Source: Halorubrum salsamenti | GTDB taxonomy: Archaea > Halobacteriota > Halobacteria > Halobacteriales > Haloferacaceae | Length of the DNA: 64,000 nt | Direction: 5' to 3' | Assembly (NCBI RefSeq): GCF_007671685.1 | Contig: NZ_VCNL01000004.1 | Coordinates: forward strand, 124,001-188,000 | Part shown: one piece after another, positions 15,895 through 24,106 of the stretch | How the letters are laid out: each line of letters begins with the position of its first letter | Position numbering within the stretch: the first letter of the stretch is position 1 | Made by a program: the position numbers and the translations under genes | Notes under the pieces: generated by a model | Told to the model about the DNA's origin: nothing | Databases searched by the model: none | The model's input: only the letters and a program-made list of their open reading frames with translations

Positions 15895-16902
15895 TCACTC
15901 CGACAGCGTCGTCTCCACCACGTTCACCGACTCGTCGACGACCACTCGGAGCTCGTCGCCGGCGCAGGGCAGCGAGAGCCGAACCCGGAGCGGATCCTCG
16001 GAGACGACCGTCGTCCGCTCGTCGCTCACGCACCAGTCGAACTTCCAGAACGGTTCGGTGTTCAGGTCGACGCCGCGCTCGGAGAAGAACAGCAGCGTCT
16101 CCGCGTGGTCCAAGAGGGTGACGCCCACCGTCGACCGCAGCCGGTAGTTACACCGCCCGCAGACGTGTTCGACGGCGACGTCGAGGTCCTCCTCGTCGGG
16201 GTCGCGGACGAGCGTCGTCTCGACCGCGCCGGTGCACTCGGGGCAAACGCCGTCCGCGGCCAGACAGTAGTGGTGGCGGACGTAGTGGTGGAACGCCTGT
16301 AACAGCTCGTCGGTCGTGCGGTCGTCGAGCCCGCCGGAGGGGAACGGGTAGCTCACCTGAATCGTGCCGCAGTCGGCACAGCCCACGGTGAGCGTGTCGT
16401 CGACGTACCAGCCGTGGAGGTCGCCGTCGCAGTCGTAACACGACCCCTCGACCGGGAAGAACCCCACCTGCGCGCGCTCGGTGAGCGTCCCGGTGAAGAT
16501 GGCGCTGACGACCTTGCGGCCGGGGTACCGGAACTCGTAGCCGTCGTCGCTCCGCTTGACGAAGTGGCCGGTGAGCTGTCGGAGGTGGTAGTTGAAGTTG
16601 GCGCTGTCGTCGATGTCGACCCGCTCGAAGAGGTCGGTGAAGCTCACGGGCTCCTCGTCGGCGCCGAGTTCGAGGAGGGCGCGCAGGATGTCCACTCGAG
16701 TGTCGTTGCCGAGGGTGGCGAACACCTCCGCGGGGAGCACTCGGGACTCCGTCCGGAGGGCGGCCGTCAGGTCGCCGTCGGCGTCGACCTCTCGCTCCGC
16801 TCCCGCGTCGGCCTCCGCCGCCGGATCCGTTTCGGTCGCCGCGTCGGCCTCCGCACCCGCGTCCGCGCCGGCGGTCCGATCGAACTGACTCACACCGGAC
16901 AT
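15895..16902 (-). CDS. ArsR-type winged-helix regulator with two zinc ribbons
   Basis: About 335 residues. After an Ala/Asp/Glu-rich low-complexity leader (residues 5-50) comes an ArsR-like winged helix (FATLGNDTRVDILRALLEL ... FNYHLRQLTGHFV). Two zinc-ribbon pairs follow (CYDC/CADC and CPEC/CGRC), and the C-terminus is beta-rich. This architecture is common in haloarchaeal transcription regulators of unknown ligand. ATG 16902 (MSGVSQ) is chosen over a GTG at 16911. It is divergent from the Rieske gene and may control it; that is inference. The acidic leader is GC-rich repeat-like DNA. Confidence 0.82.
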   Translation of the reverse strand: MSGVSQFDRTAGADAGAEADAATETDPAAEADAGAEREVDADGDLTAALRTESRVLPAEVFATLGNDTRVDILRALLELGADEEPVSFTDLFERVDIDDSANFNYHLRQLTGHFVKRSDDGYEFRYPGRKVVSAIFTGTLTERAQVGFFPVEGSCYDCDGDLHGWYVDDTLTVGCADCGTIQVSYPFPSGGLDDRTTDELLQAFHHYVRHHYCLAADGVCPECTGAVETTLVRDPDEEDLDVAVEHVCGRCNYRLRSTVGVTLLDHAETLLFFSERGVDLNTEPFWKFDWCVSDERTTVVSEDPLRVRLSLPCAGDELRVVVDESVNVVETTLSE

Positions 16903-17014
16903 ACGCGACACGACCGGATAAAACCCATCGAACGGAGCAGTCCGCCGAACCGGTACCGGTCGAACGTCGGACCGGTCGGCAAACTTTTCGACCGCACGGC
17001 CTTACAGCGACCCC

Positions 17015-17434
17015 ATGCCTGGCACCACCGCGATCGCCGACCGCTCCGAGATCCCGGAGAGCGGGTCGTACCGCTTCACCGCCGAGGACGCCTTCGGAAA
17101 CGAGACGGAGGTCATCCTCGTTCCGTGCGAGGAGGAGCCGGGCGTCAGGGCGTGGGTCAACAACTGCACGCACGAGGACCAGCGCCTCGACACGGGCCGC
17201 GGCGCGGCGATCCGCGAGGGCGAGATCATCTGTCCGCGACACGGGTCGATGTTCGACGCCTGCTCCGGCGAGTGCGACAACGGAGAGGCGTCGGGGACCA
17301 CGCTTCCCGGGGTGGATGTCGCGGTCGAAGACGACACCGTCCTCCTCACCGACGAACACTACGACTACCTGCACGACGGCGGCCTGAACGACGGCGACGA
17401 CGGACCGGAGTCGTCCTCGCACCTCTCGTTTTGA
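17015..17434 (+). CDS. Rieske [2Fe-2S] domain protein
   Basis: A stand-alone Rieske ferredoxin-like protein of 139 residues. The cluster ligands are in CTHEDQRL and CPRHGSMFD, two Cys and two His with the usual CxH...CxxH spacing. It has no membrane anchor, so it is a soluble electron carrier rather than a bc1 subunit. The tail after residue 118 is acidic and probably disordered. It is divergent from the ArsR-type regulator with 112 bases between. Confidence 0.93.
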   Translation: MPGTTAIADRSEIPESGSYRFTAEDAFGNETEVILVPCEEEPGVRAWVNNCTHEDQRLDTGRGAAIREGEIICPRHGSMFDACSGECDNGEASGTTLPGVDVAVEDDTVLLTDEHYDYLHDGGLNDGDDGPESSSHLSF

Positions 17435-17466
17435 GGCGGTGTGATTCCGGCTCCGATCGAGTACAA

Positions 17467-18282
17467 TCAGGATCTCGGCCGCCCGAACGGTCGGACCGCC
17501 GGCGCGTCGATCACCGACTCCGGTGCCGCTTCGCCGCGGTCGGCGATCCACTTGACCGCTTCCGCGCCGAGCGCGATCGGACCGCCCAAGTCCGAGATCC
17601 GGACCGCCGCCAGCGACGCCGCGAGAGGTGGGCCGTCGTACGCCGCGGGCTCTACGCCGGCGTTATCGGGGTCCGCGCCCGGAACGACCGACAGCGCGTC
17701 GCGGAACGCCGGATACACTTCCCGCGCGAGCTCCCGCCGGGCGTCTCGGCGTCGATTCCGTAAGCGGTCCCGAAGTTCGAGGCGTCGCTCGCGGGCGTCG
17801 CGGGCGTCGGCGGCCCGTTCTCGGGCGCGTTGAAGCGCCTGTTCGGCCGCGATCCGCTCGCTCTGTGCGGCCGACAGCTCCGCGGCCGCCGACTCCAGGT
17901 CGCCGAGGGCCTCGTCGGTCTCCGCCTCGATCTCTCGGCGCGCTCGCACGCCCCCGCGGAGGGCCGCGACGCGCTCCTTCAGCCGGTCCTCCTCGCCGCT
18001 CGCTGTCGCGACCCGGCGCCGAGCCGCGTCGAGATCGACCGGCTCGACCTCGATCGCCGCGACGCGATCGCGGATCTCGATCAGTTCCTCCGCGATCGAC
18101 GACGCCAACCCGAGCGTTCGGGCCGCCGCCGCGAGTTCGCGCCGAAGGCTCGATTCCGTCGGAACGCGACCGATCACGGCGGTCGGCTCGGGAATCGGCA
18201 GTTCGAGAGCGGTAGCTATCTCGTCGTTTTCGGGCACTTCGTCGGGTCGTTCTCGATCGCCCCGCCCACCGGTCTCGCTCAC
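17467..18282 (-). CDS. Coiled-coil protein, haloarchaeal, function unknown
   Basis: A 271-residue acidic/basic protein dominated by a long helical coiled coil (about residues 60-185, rich in Arg, Glu and Ala). A conserved-looking C-terminal globular part contains VYPAFRDALSV and LAAVRISDLGGPIALG. No catalytic motif is visible. It is the last gene of a minus-strand unit: mcm, then 18669-18977, 18279-18617 and this gene, with a 4-base overlap to the gene before it. Linkage to mcm suggests a genome-maintenance role only by association. Confidence 0.75.
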   Translation of the reverse strand: MSETGGRGDRERPDEVPENDEIATALELPIPEPTAVIGRVPTESSLRRELAAAARTLGLASSIAEELIEIRDRVAAIEVEPVDLDAARRRVATASGEEDRLKERVAALRGGVRARREIEAETDEALGDLESAAAELSAAQSERIAAEQALQRARERAADARDARERRLELRDRLRNRRRDARRELAREVYPAFRDALSVVPGADPDNAGVEPAAYDGPPLAASLAAVRISDLGGPIALGAEAVKWIADRGEAAPESVIDAPAVRPFGRPRS

Positions 18283-18617
18283 AGTTCGTCGCCCCGCATC
18301 GAGTCCGGGGCCGGGTGGTCAGTTCCGGCGGCGAACGCGGCGTACGGCGTCGATTTCGCGTCGCGGTTCGCGTACGCGCTCGCCGCCTCGCGGACCGGTC
18401 CGTCGAGCGCGACGAACTCGTTGAACGGCTCCGTCCGCTCGATCTGTACGTCTCCGCGGTACGACTCGCGCAGCCGGAGTGCGAGGAACGCGGCGTACAC
18501 CGTTCCGTCGAGCAACGCTGCCCGCCCGAACCGCCGCGCGACGACCTCTTCGTGGCGCCGACAGAGGTTCCGGAGTCCGGTGCGGGCCGCCGTCGAATAC
18601 GTCACGACCAGCAGCAC
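18279..18617 (-). CDS. Conserved haloarchaeal protein, function unknown (mcm neighbourhood)
   Basis: A 112-residue protein without a recognised domain. It has a helical middle with many Arg/Glu residues (RRHEEVVARRFGR) and an acidic end. Its stop overlaps the start of the coiled-coil gene by four bases, so the two are translationally coupled. It is 51 bases downstream of the 102-residue gene that abuts mcm. Confidence 0.72.
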   Translation of the reverse strand: MLLVVTYSTAARTGLRNLCRRHEEVVARRFGRAALLDGTVYAAFLALRLRESYRGDVQIERTEPFNEFVALDGPVREAASAYANRDAKSTPYAAFAAGTDHPAPDSMRGDEL

Positions 18618-18668
18618 GAATGCGGCTGATCGGCTCCGGAACTTATCGGTTCCGAACCGATACGACGA

Positions 18669-18977
18669 TCATACTCGTTCCACGTCGAATTCGGGGACAG
18701 AGTCGGCTTTCGTATTTGTCATATCCGTTAAACGATCGAGCCCAGAGAGCGTGAGCACCCGCTCCCGTGCCGCGGGCGCCGAGGGCGCGACCACGATCGT
18801 CCCGTCGAGCGGTTCCTCGCCGACCGCGCGGAACACGTCGTCGTCGCCGTCGAACTCGGTGGCGTACGTCCGGAGGACCGCCGCCACGCGCTGCTCGGTG
18901 TCGGCGAGGTCGGCGTCGCCGTTCTCGAACGCTCGAAGCGCGTCCTCGACGTTCCGTATCGCGGAGATCCGGTCCAT
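18669..18977 (-). CDS. Small acidic protein directly downstream of mcm, function unknown
   Basis: A 102-residue acidic protein (MDRISAIRNVEDALRAFENG...), mainly helical, with no metal or enzyme motif that I recognise. Its ATG immediately follows the mcm stop codon with no spacer, a sign of co-transcription and coupled translation with the replicative helicase. A possible accessory to replication, by position only. Confidence 0.75.
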   Translation of the reverse strand: MDRISAIRNVEDALRAFENGDADLADTEQRVAAVLRTYATEFDGDDDVFRAVGEEPLDGTIVVAPSAPAARERVLTLSGLDRLTDMTNTKADSVPEFDVERV

Positions 18978-21900
18978 CTACGTGGTACGGAGGTGACCCT
19001 GCTTGGGCTCGTACACTTCGCCCTTCGTCCGGAGCTTCTCGATCTCCTGTTCGGCCTTCCCCGGGTCCATCCCGATCTCGCCGGCGCGGTCGAGCACCTC
19101 CTCGACGGGCGCACCCTCCTGGTACTCCTCCTCGACGTCCGCGATCAGTCCCTTGATGTTCTTGATTCGGTCGCGCTGGCTCTTGGAGGTGCCCGTCTCG
19201 ACCACGTCGGCGTCGAACTGCCCCGTCTCGGGATCGACGCCGATGTCCTTGAGACAGGACTCGACGATGTCGGTCGCGCGGTCGGCGTCCTCGCGCTCGA
19301 CGGTGTCCGAGAGCCGGAGCCGCGCGCTCGCCTCCGCGAGACGCACCATCGCCTCCAGCTTCCGGGCGGTGACGGGTACCGGGGCGTCCTCGTCGGCGCC
19401 CTTCGAGCGCAGGTCGACGTAGAACTCCTCGATCAGCTCCTTCGCCTCCTCCGTCATCGTCGGGTAACAGGAACGCTTCGCGTGGGCGATGTACTTTCGG
19501 AGCAGTTCGGCGTCGATCTCCGGCGCGACCTCTTCGGTCACCTCCGCGACCTGCTCCGGCGTGAACTCCGAGCTCGCCAACTCCTCGCGCTGGGTGTTGA
19601 GCTCGCCGGCGTAGTTCGTCTTGATGATGTGCTTCGCCAGCCTGGAGTCGTGTTCCGGATCCGGGCTGTCCGTCACGGTGAAGATGAGATCGAACCGGGA
19701 GATGAGCGCGGGTTCGAGGTCGATCTGCTCGCCGATCGGCTCGTACTGATCGAACCGCCCGTACTTGGGGTTCGCGGCGCCCAAGAGGGAACACCGCGCC
19801 TTCAGCGTCGCGTTGATCCCCGCCTTCGAGACGGAGATCTTCTGCTGTTCGAGCCCCTCGTGCATCGCGGAGCGGTCGGAGGAGTTGTGAACGACCACGC
19901 CGTTCGCGACGAAGTTGTGCGTCTCCTCGACTGTCAGGTCGTACACCTTCGGGGTCCGTCCGTCCTCGATCCTGGCCAAGATCGACCGGAGCTCCGCCTT
20001 GACGGCGTCCACTTCGCTCGCGATCGCGTCTCGTAGGTCCTCAAGTCGGTCCGGCTCAACGGCACCGGACAGCCACCGCGAGACGGTCGCCTGATCCACG
20101 TTGAGCGACGACGCGACATCCCCTTGACTGACGCCGTATGCCTCCAGCGCCGACGCCAACTCCGCCCTCGTGTCTCCGACCGGACCGCGTTCGATCAGGC
20201 TCCGTGCGCGCTGTTCAACGTTCTCGACGGGGCCGCCGAGAACGTCAGCGAGCCGCTGCCGGAGCACCTCGCTGCGGTGTTCGGCCGATTCCGGGGGGAC
20301 AGCTTCGACCGACTCCACCCGGCGCCACTTCACGTCTCCGCGGACGAACTCCCGTAGGCTACCGAGATCGGTCTCCTCGACCGCAACGAGCGTCTCTCGG
20401 AGTCGGTCGGTCACCATCTGGCGAACCTCGTCGCTCTCGCCCCACCCGCGGGAGATCTGTTGCTGTGACAGCGCCGTTCCCTCCGCGAGTTCGGACTGTG
20501 ACACGTGGTACCGGCCGCGCATCTCGGAGAGAGTCTCCCACGACGGATCGTCGCCGAGCATCGATCGGTCCGCGGTCGCCGCCTCCAATCTGTCCTCGAA
20601 CGCGGCGAGCACCCGGCGGGCGCGGTGGAGCGACACGTTCGCCGTTCCACTCTCGAAGTCGTGATACGTGACCGCGTTGAGTCCGCATTCGCTCTGGTGA
20701 AGCCGGAGCGACTCGCGACGCTCCGCCAGCACGCCGTCGATCTCTGGAATCACGTCCAGAATTGTGCGGTCGCCGTCGGCGGCGTCGACAACGCGGTCGA
20801 GCGCTTCTGCCTTTCGAGAGGCGGTGAACCCGATAGCGCGGCGGAACGCCGTGAGCGAGTCGGCGTCGGTCACCGTGAGGTAGTACACGTCTCGACTCTC
20901 GTCTCGCTCGCGATGCTGGAGCTGGCTCGACACGCCGAACTGTAAGAGGAGGGTTTGCGTGCCCTCCAGCAGGTCCCGGCTCGCGGAAGCGATCCGAACG
21001 TTCCCGGCCGACTCGTCGACGTGTCCTTCGCTGTCGGCCAGCGCGCGGACGAACGCCGATTTCGCCGCGCGGCTTCCGGCCGACACGGCGGTCGGGAAGC
21101 ATTTCTCGTCGTACCGACCCAAGTTCATCCCGGCGTCGAGGACGGCGTCGGCGTGCTCTTTCCCGGTAACCCGGACCGTCTCGACGCCGCCCTCACGCTT
21201 TTCGCTCGGAGGACGCGTTGGTTCCGAGCCGAACGCCGCCCGCGCCGCTCGCTCGAAGTCGTCCAAGAGCTCGTCGTCCGCGTTGGTGAACCGGACGCCG
21301 TACACGCCCTCGTCGCGGTCGTAGTAGACGTTCCCGTCGCCGGAGAGGTACCCGAGGACGCTCGCGGTCGCGGGGTCGACGCCGTCGTCGACGGGCTCGG
21401 CAGCCGGCCGATCGCCGCCGTTCGCGGCCATCGTTCCGCCGTCGGCCGCCTTCGTCGGAATCTCGCGGGGAACGTACACCCAGTCGCCCGCGTCGATCGC
21501 GGTCGCCTCGCGCTCGACGCGCTCGCCGCCGTCGAGGACGAAGAACGGGTGGTCCGCCGTCGCCGTCAGCGACTCGCCGGTCTCCGTCGTCACGCGGGTC
21601 AGCTCCGAGGGCGCGTCGTACTCGTGGACCGAGAACACGGGACGCTCGACCAGCTCTCCCTCCTCGCCCATCGACCAGACGTCGAGGTCGACGTCGCGGA
21701 TGCGGCGACCGTTCGAGAGCTCCTCGATCTCGCCGTCTTCGGCGGCCTCCCTCGCCAGTTCGTCGATCCGTTCCACGCGGCCGTCGGCGAGCGTGACGAG
21801 GGTGTCGCCCGTGACGCAGTCCATCTTGTCCAGCTCGTCGACCGCGGCGATCCCCTTGTCTGCGAGGACGAGCGCGCCGGCTTCGAGCGACCACTGCTGG

Positions 21901-23015
21901 CCGTCGCCGAAGTCGTCTCTCACAGCTGCGGCCGTAAGGCCTGCAGCGGATGATCCCTTACCCGAAGTATAAACTGATCTTGGAGCAATATTTTCTACAT
22001 AACTGATCATCTGTGATTTTCCGGTACCAGGGTCACCGATCAGGAGCATATGCAGGTCCCCGCGGATCCGCGAGCCGTCGGGGAGGTGTTTGGTGACCCC
22101 GGAGAACAGCTGGAGGATCATCGCGAGCTTCTCCTCCTCGTAGCCGTAGATGGCGGGCGCGATGGAGTTGACCATCGCGTCGTAAATGTCGTCGCGGTTG
22201 GAGAGCTCGATGATCTCGCGTTTGTCCGCCTCCGTGATGTCCATGTCCTCGAACTCCTCGTCCTCGATGGCGATGGAGACGCCGTCCATGTACAGATCGA
22301 AGATGGCGGACTTCTCGTTGCCCTGTTCGACCTGCTCGATGTGGAGGACGCCGACGCAGGTGACGTGGTCGCCGGGGCTCACCTCGCCGGTGATGTCGTC
22401 GACGATGTCGACGTCGATGTTCTGGGGCGTTTCCCCGCCGCGAAGTCCCTCGGGCGACTCCTGGATACGGAGCTTCTGGGAGTCGATGAACTCCGACTGA
22501 TCGAAGTTGACGCGGAAGGGGCCCTGTCGCTCACACCCCTGACACTCGTGGGGCTCTTGGAAGCCGCCGTCGCTCTGCGGGATGTACGTCATCGTGCCGC
22601 AGCGCTGGCACTCGAAGGCGGCCTCGGTCACCTTCGGGCGAACGTCCGTCGCCTTGCGGACGATGCCCTTGATCGAGACGAGCTTGCCGATGTGGTCGTC
22701 GTGGACGCGGATGCCACGGATATCGATGCTTTCGGGGAGGTTCTCGATCCGAACGTGCGCCCGCCCGAGGCTGACGTCTGCGGGGAGGTCGTAGAGCCGA
22801 AGCGCCTCCTCGGCGTACTCGCGCATCTGCTCCGGCTTCGTGCGGAAGTCCTCGGCGAGGTCGCGGTCGAACTGGTAGAGGTCGTCGTACTCGACGTACA
22901 GCGAGCGCTGTTCGTTGGGGTATCGCTGCGCGAGGGTGCCGATCTCCTCGCGGTAGTAGTTGCGGTAGAACTGAATGAACCGCTCCGTGAGGTCCTGATT
23001 CCCGGCCTGAGCCAT
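18978..23015 (-). CDS. mcm: MCM replicative DNA helicase precursor containing an intein
   Basis: A 1345-residue precursor; removing the intein (residues 400-1044) leaves a 700-residue MCM, the normal haloarchaeal size. MCM forms the hexameric ring that unwinds DNA at replication forks. The N-terminal domain has a four-Cys zinc site (CQRC ... CQGC, about 136-161). The AAA+ part has Walker A GDPGTGKS (327-334), Walker B AAVDELDKMD just before the intein, and after it SSDRSAMHEGLEQQ, the arginine finger SRFD and the lid. The intein splits the Walker B helix, so splicing is needed for activity. Codons of about residues 322-367 are strikingly AT-rich compared with the rest. A small gene abuts the stop. 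Confidence 0.97.
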   Translation of the reverse strand: MAQAGNQDLTERFIQFYRNYYREEIGTLAQRYPNEQRSLYVEYDDLYQFDRDLAEDFRTKPEQMREYAEEALRLYDLPADVSLGRAHVRIENLPESIDIRGIRVHDDHIGKLVSIKGIVRKATDVRPKVTEAAFECQRCGTMTYIPQSDGGFQEPHECQGCERQGPFRVNFDQSEFIDSQKLRIQESPEGLRGGETPQNIDVDIVDDITGEVSPGDHVTCVGVLHIEQVEQGNEKSAIFDLYMDGVSIAIEDEEFEDMDITEADKREIIELSNRDDIYDAMVNSIAPAIYGYEEEKLAMILQLFSGVTKHLPDGSRIRGDLHMLLIGDPGTGKSQMISYVENIAPRSVYTSGKGSSAAGLTAAAVRDDFGDGQQWSLEAGALVLADKGIAAVDELDKMDCVTGDTLVTLADGRVERIDELAREAAEDGEIEELSNGRRIRDVDLDVWSMGEEGELVERPVFSVHEYDAPSELTRVTTETGESLTATADHPFFVLDGGERVEREATAIDAGDWVYVPREIPTKAADGGTMAANGGDRPAAEPVDDGVDPATASVLGYLSGDGNVYYDRDEGVYGVRFTNADDELLDDFERAARAAFGSEPTRPPSEKREGGVETVRVTGKEHADAVLDAGMNLGRYDEKCFPTAVSAGSRAAKSAFVRALADSEGHVDESAGNVRIASASRDLLEGTQTLLLQFGVSSQLQHRERDESRDVYYLTVTDADSLTAFRRAIGFTASRKAEALDRVVDAADGDRTILDVIPEIDGVLAERRESLRLHQSECGLNAVTYHDFESGTANVSLHRARRVLAAFEDRLEAATADRSMLGDDPSWETLSEMRGRYHVSQSELAEGTALSQQQISRGWGESDEVRQMVTDRLRETLVAVEETDLGSLREFVRGDVKWRRVESVEAVPPESAEHRSEVLRQRLADVLGGPVENVEQRARSLIERGPVGDTRAELASALEAYGVSQGDVASSLNVDQATVSRWLSGAVEPDRLEDLRDAIASEVDAVKAELRSILARIEDGRTPKVYDLTVEETHNFVANGVVVHNSSDRSAMHEGLEQQKISVSKAGINATLKARCSLLGAANPKYGRFDQYEPIGEQIDLEPALISRFDLIFTVTDSPDPEHDSRLAKHIIKTNYAGELNTQREELASSEFTPEQVAEVTEEVAPEIDAELLRKYIAHAKRSCYPTMTEEAKELIEEFYVDLRSKGADEDAPVPVTARKLEAMVRLAEASARLRLSDTVEREDADRATDIVESCLKDIGVDPETGQFDADVVETGTSKSQRDRIKNIKGLIADVEEEYQEGAPVEEVLDRAGEIGMDPGKAEQEIEKLRTKGEVYEPKQGHLRTT
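19884..21818 (-). mobile_element. MCM intein with LAGLIDADG homing endonuclease and helix-turn-helix segments
   Basis: Residues 400-1044 of the mcm product (645 aa). Splicing block A is CVTGDTLVTLADG with nucleophile Cys400; block B is TATADHPFFVLDGGE; blocks F/G are VYDLTVEETHNFVANG and VVVHN ending at Asn1044, with Ser as the first C-extein residue. The two endonuclease motifs are VLGYLSGDGNVYY and FVRALADSEGHVD. Between the endonuclease and the C-terminal splicing part lies about 250 residues with two HTH-like segments (SQSELAEGTALSQQQISRGW and GVSQGDVASSLNVDQATVSR). Canonical splicing residues look intact, so it is probably active in splicing; endonuclease activity is likely but unproven. 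Confidence 0.95.
21915..22052 (-). other. AT-rich codon island inside mcm around Walker A
   Basis: The coding stretch for about residues 322-367 uses A/T-ending codons unlike the rest of the gene. By eye about 20 of the 62 bases at 21959-22020 are G or C, against roughly two thirds in the surroundings. The protein sequence stays a normal MCM. It covers GDPGTGKS through YTSGKGSSAAGLTAA, the AAA+ region near known MCM intein sites, so it may be a conversion tract or recoded intein-site scar. Confidence 0.7.
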
Positions 23016-23202
23016 TACGAAATCACTTCGTCGCCATCACGTATGAACCTCATGCTCGGGGCGGACGTGATTCCGCTCGGTCCGCTGCGTTCGAATTAGC
23101 TCGGACCTGATTAGTTTTTGGGGGTACTCGAAATCAGACGGATATCGATACTAATCAACGACTGGAGCGTTGTAAAATTTATAACTTTTGAAACATGTAT
23201 CT

Positions 23203-23210
23203 TTATAATA
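23203..23210 (+). promoter_or_regulatory. TATA box for the small membrane protein at 23234
   Basis: The box tttataat is centred about 27 bases before the ATG at 23234, matching leaderless initiation. The 218-base region from mcm to this gene is AT-rich throughout and must also contain the mcm promoter on the other strand. Confidence 0.6.
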
Positions 23211-23233
23211 CCTTAAAATAACGTACCGATCAC

Positions 23234-23479
23234 ATGTCAGGAGAAAATGACACCGGTAACCCGATCGTCGTAGCACTCGTCTCTCTGCTTATCCCCGGGC
23301 TGGGACACATTATCGGCGGACTGAAAGGCCGCGGCCTCTACTGGATCGCGGGCTGGGCGATCTACCTGCTGGTCTCCTTCGTCCTCGTGTTCGTCGGGAT
23401 CGGGATCTTCATGTTGTTCCTCGAACCCGTGTGGCGGATCGCGTCGGCGATAGACGGATACGTTCAGGCCAGCGACTGA
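23234..23479 (+). CDS. Small two-helix membrane protein, TM2-like
   Basis: An 81-residue protein. A Pro-Gly-Leu-Gly-His turn (LLIPGLGHIIGG) joins the first hydrophobic helix to a GRGLYW segment and a second long helix, as in TM2-type or DUF5683-type membrane proteins. The function is unknown. The start ATG fits a TATA box 27 bases upstream. Divergent from mcm. Confidence 0.78.
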   Translation: MSGENDTGNPIVVALVSLLIPGLGHIIGGLKGRGLYWIAGWAIYLLVSFVLVFVGIGIFMLFLEPVWRIASAIDGYVQASD

Positions 23480-23566
23480 GGCGTCGACGGCGTCGGTCGC
23501 CGTCACCGAACCGGTTTCTCTCGGCGAGTCCTGTCAGAGGCGACCGGCACGAGACGAGCGACCGGC

Positions 23567-23926
23567 CTACGTCTTCCCCACGTACGTCGCGTCCGCGGAG
23601 GTACGTCCGTCGTTGAAGGAGAGCACCTTCGCGCGGATCACGTCGCCTTTCGCCACGTCGCCGGGGATGTCCTCGGTGAAGACGACGAATCCCTCCACCT
23701 TACCGACGGCGACCTCTTCGCCCGAGTGGTGGTCGGTGAGTTCGGTGACACCGAACTCGTACGTCTCGCCGATCTCGACCGGCGGCTCGCGCTCTTGGGC
23801 GGCCTCGTGGGCGCGCTTCGACTCGCGCGCGTCCGACGAGGGAGCGCGCAGGCGACGCGCGACGACCAACAGGACGAGCAGGACGATCACGGCGGCACCG
23901 ATGACGACCGGCGACGACGGTAACAT
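23567..23926 (-). CDS. TRAM domain protein with N-terminal membrane anchor
   Basis: About 119 residues. A single hydrophobic helix at residues 5-24 (VVIGAAVIVLLVLLVVARR) is followed by a charged linker and a C-terminal TRAM domain (PVEIGETYEFGVTEL ... EGFVVFTED ... GDVIRAKVLSF). Archaeal TRAM proteins bind RNA; a membrane-tethered version suggests RNA-related work at the membrane, but its job is unknown. I chose ATG 23926 (MLPSSP) so that the helix is near the terminus; an upstream in-frame start at 23950 adds eight residues. Confidence 0.82.
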   Translation of the reverse strand: MLPSSPVVIGAAVIVLLVLLVVARRLRAPSSDARESKRAHEAAQEREPPVEIGETYEFGVTELTDHHSGEEVAVGKVEGFVVFTEDIPGDVAKGDVIRAKVLSFNDGRTSADATYVGKT

Positions 23927-24106
23927 ACCGGGCGGTCGACCCGTGGTCACCTAAACGCTCGGGGTTCGCGGTGCAGTTCGGGTCCGCCGGCATCGACTGC
24001 GGTCGCGCCGGCCACATGAGAAACGCCTTTGCTCTCGAAGCCCCCCGTTCGACGTGATGCGAACGACTCTCGGTCGCCGTCGAGTCGCCCACGGGCGTGG
24101 TGCGGC

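Noticed and set aside
19884-21818. Frameshift or fusion inside mcm
   Set aside because: The 645-residue insertion has all intein splicing motifs and an uninterrupted frame, so it is an intein and not a broken gene.
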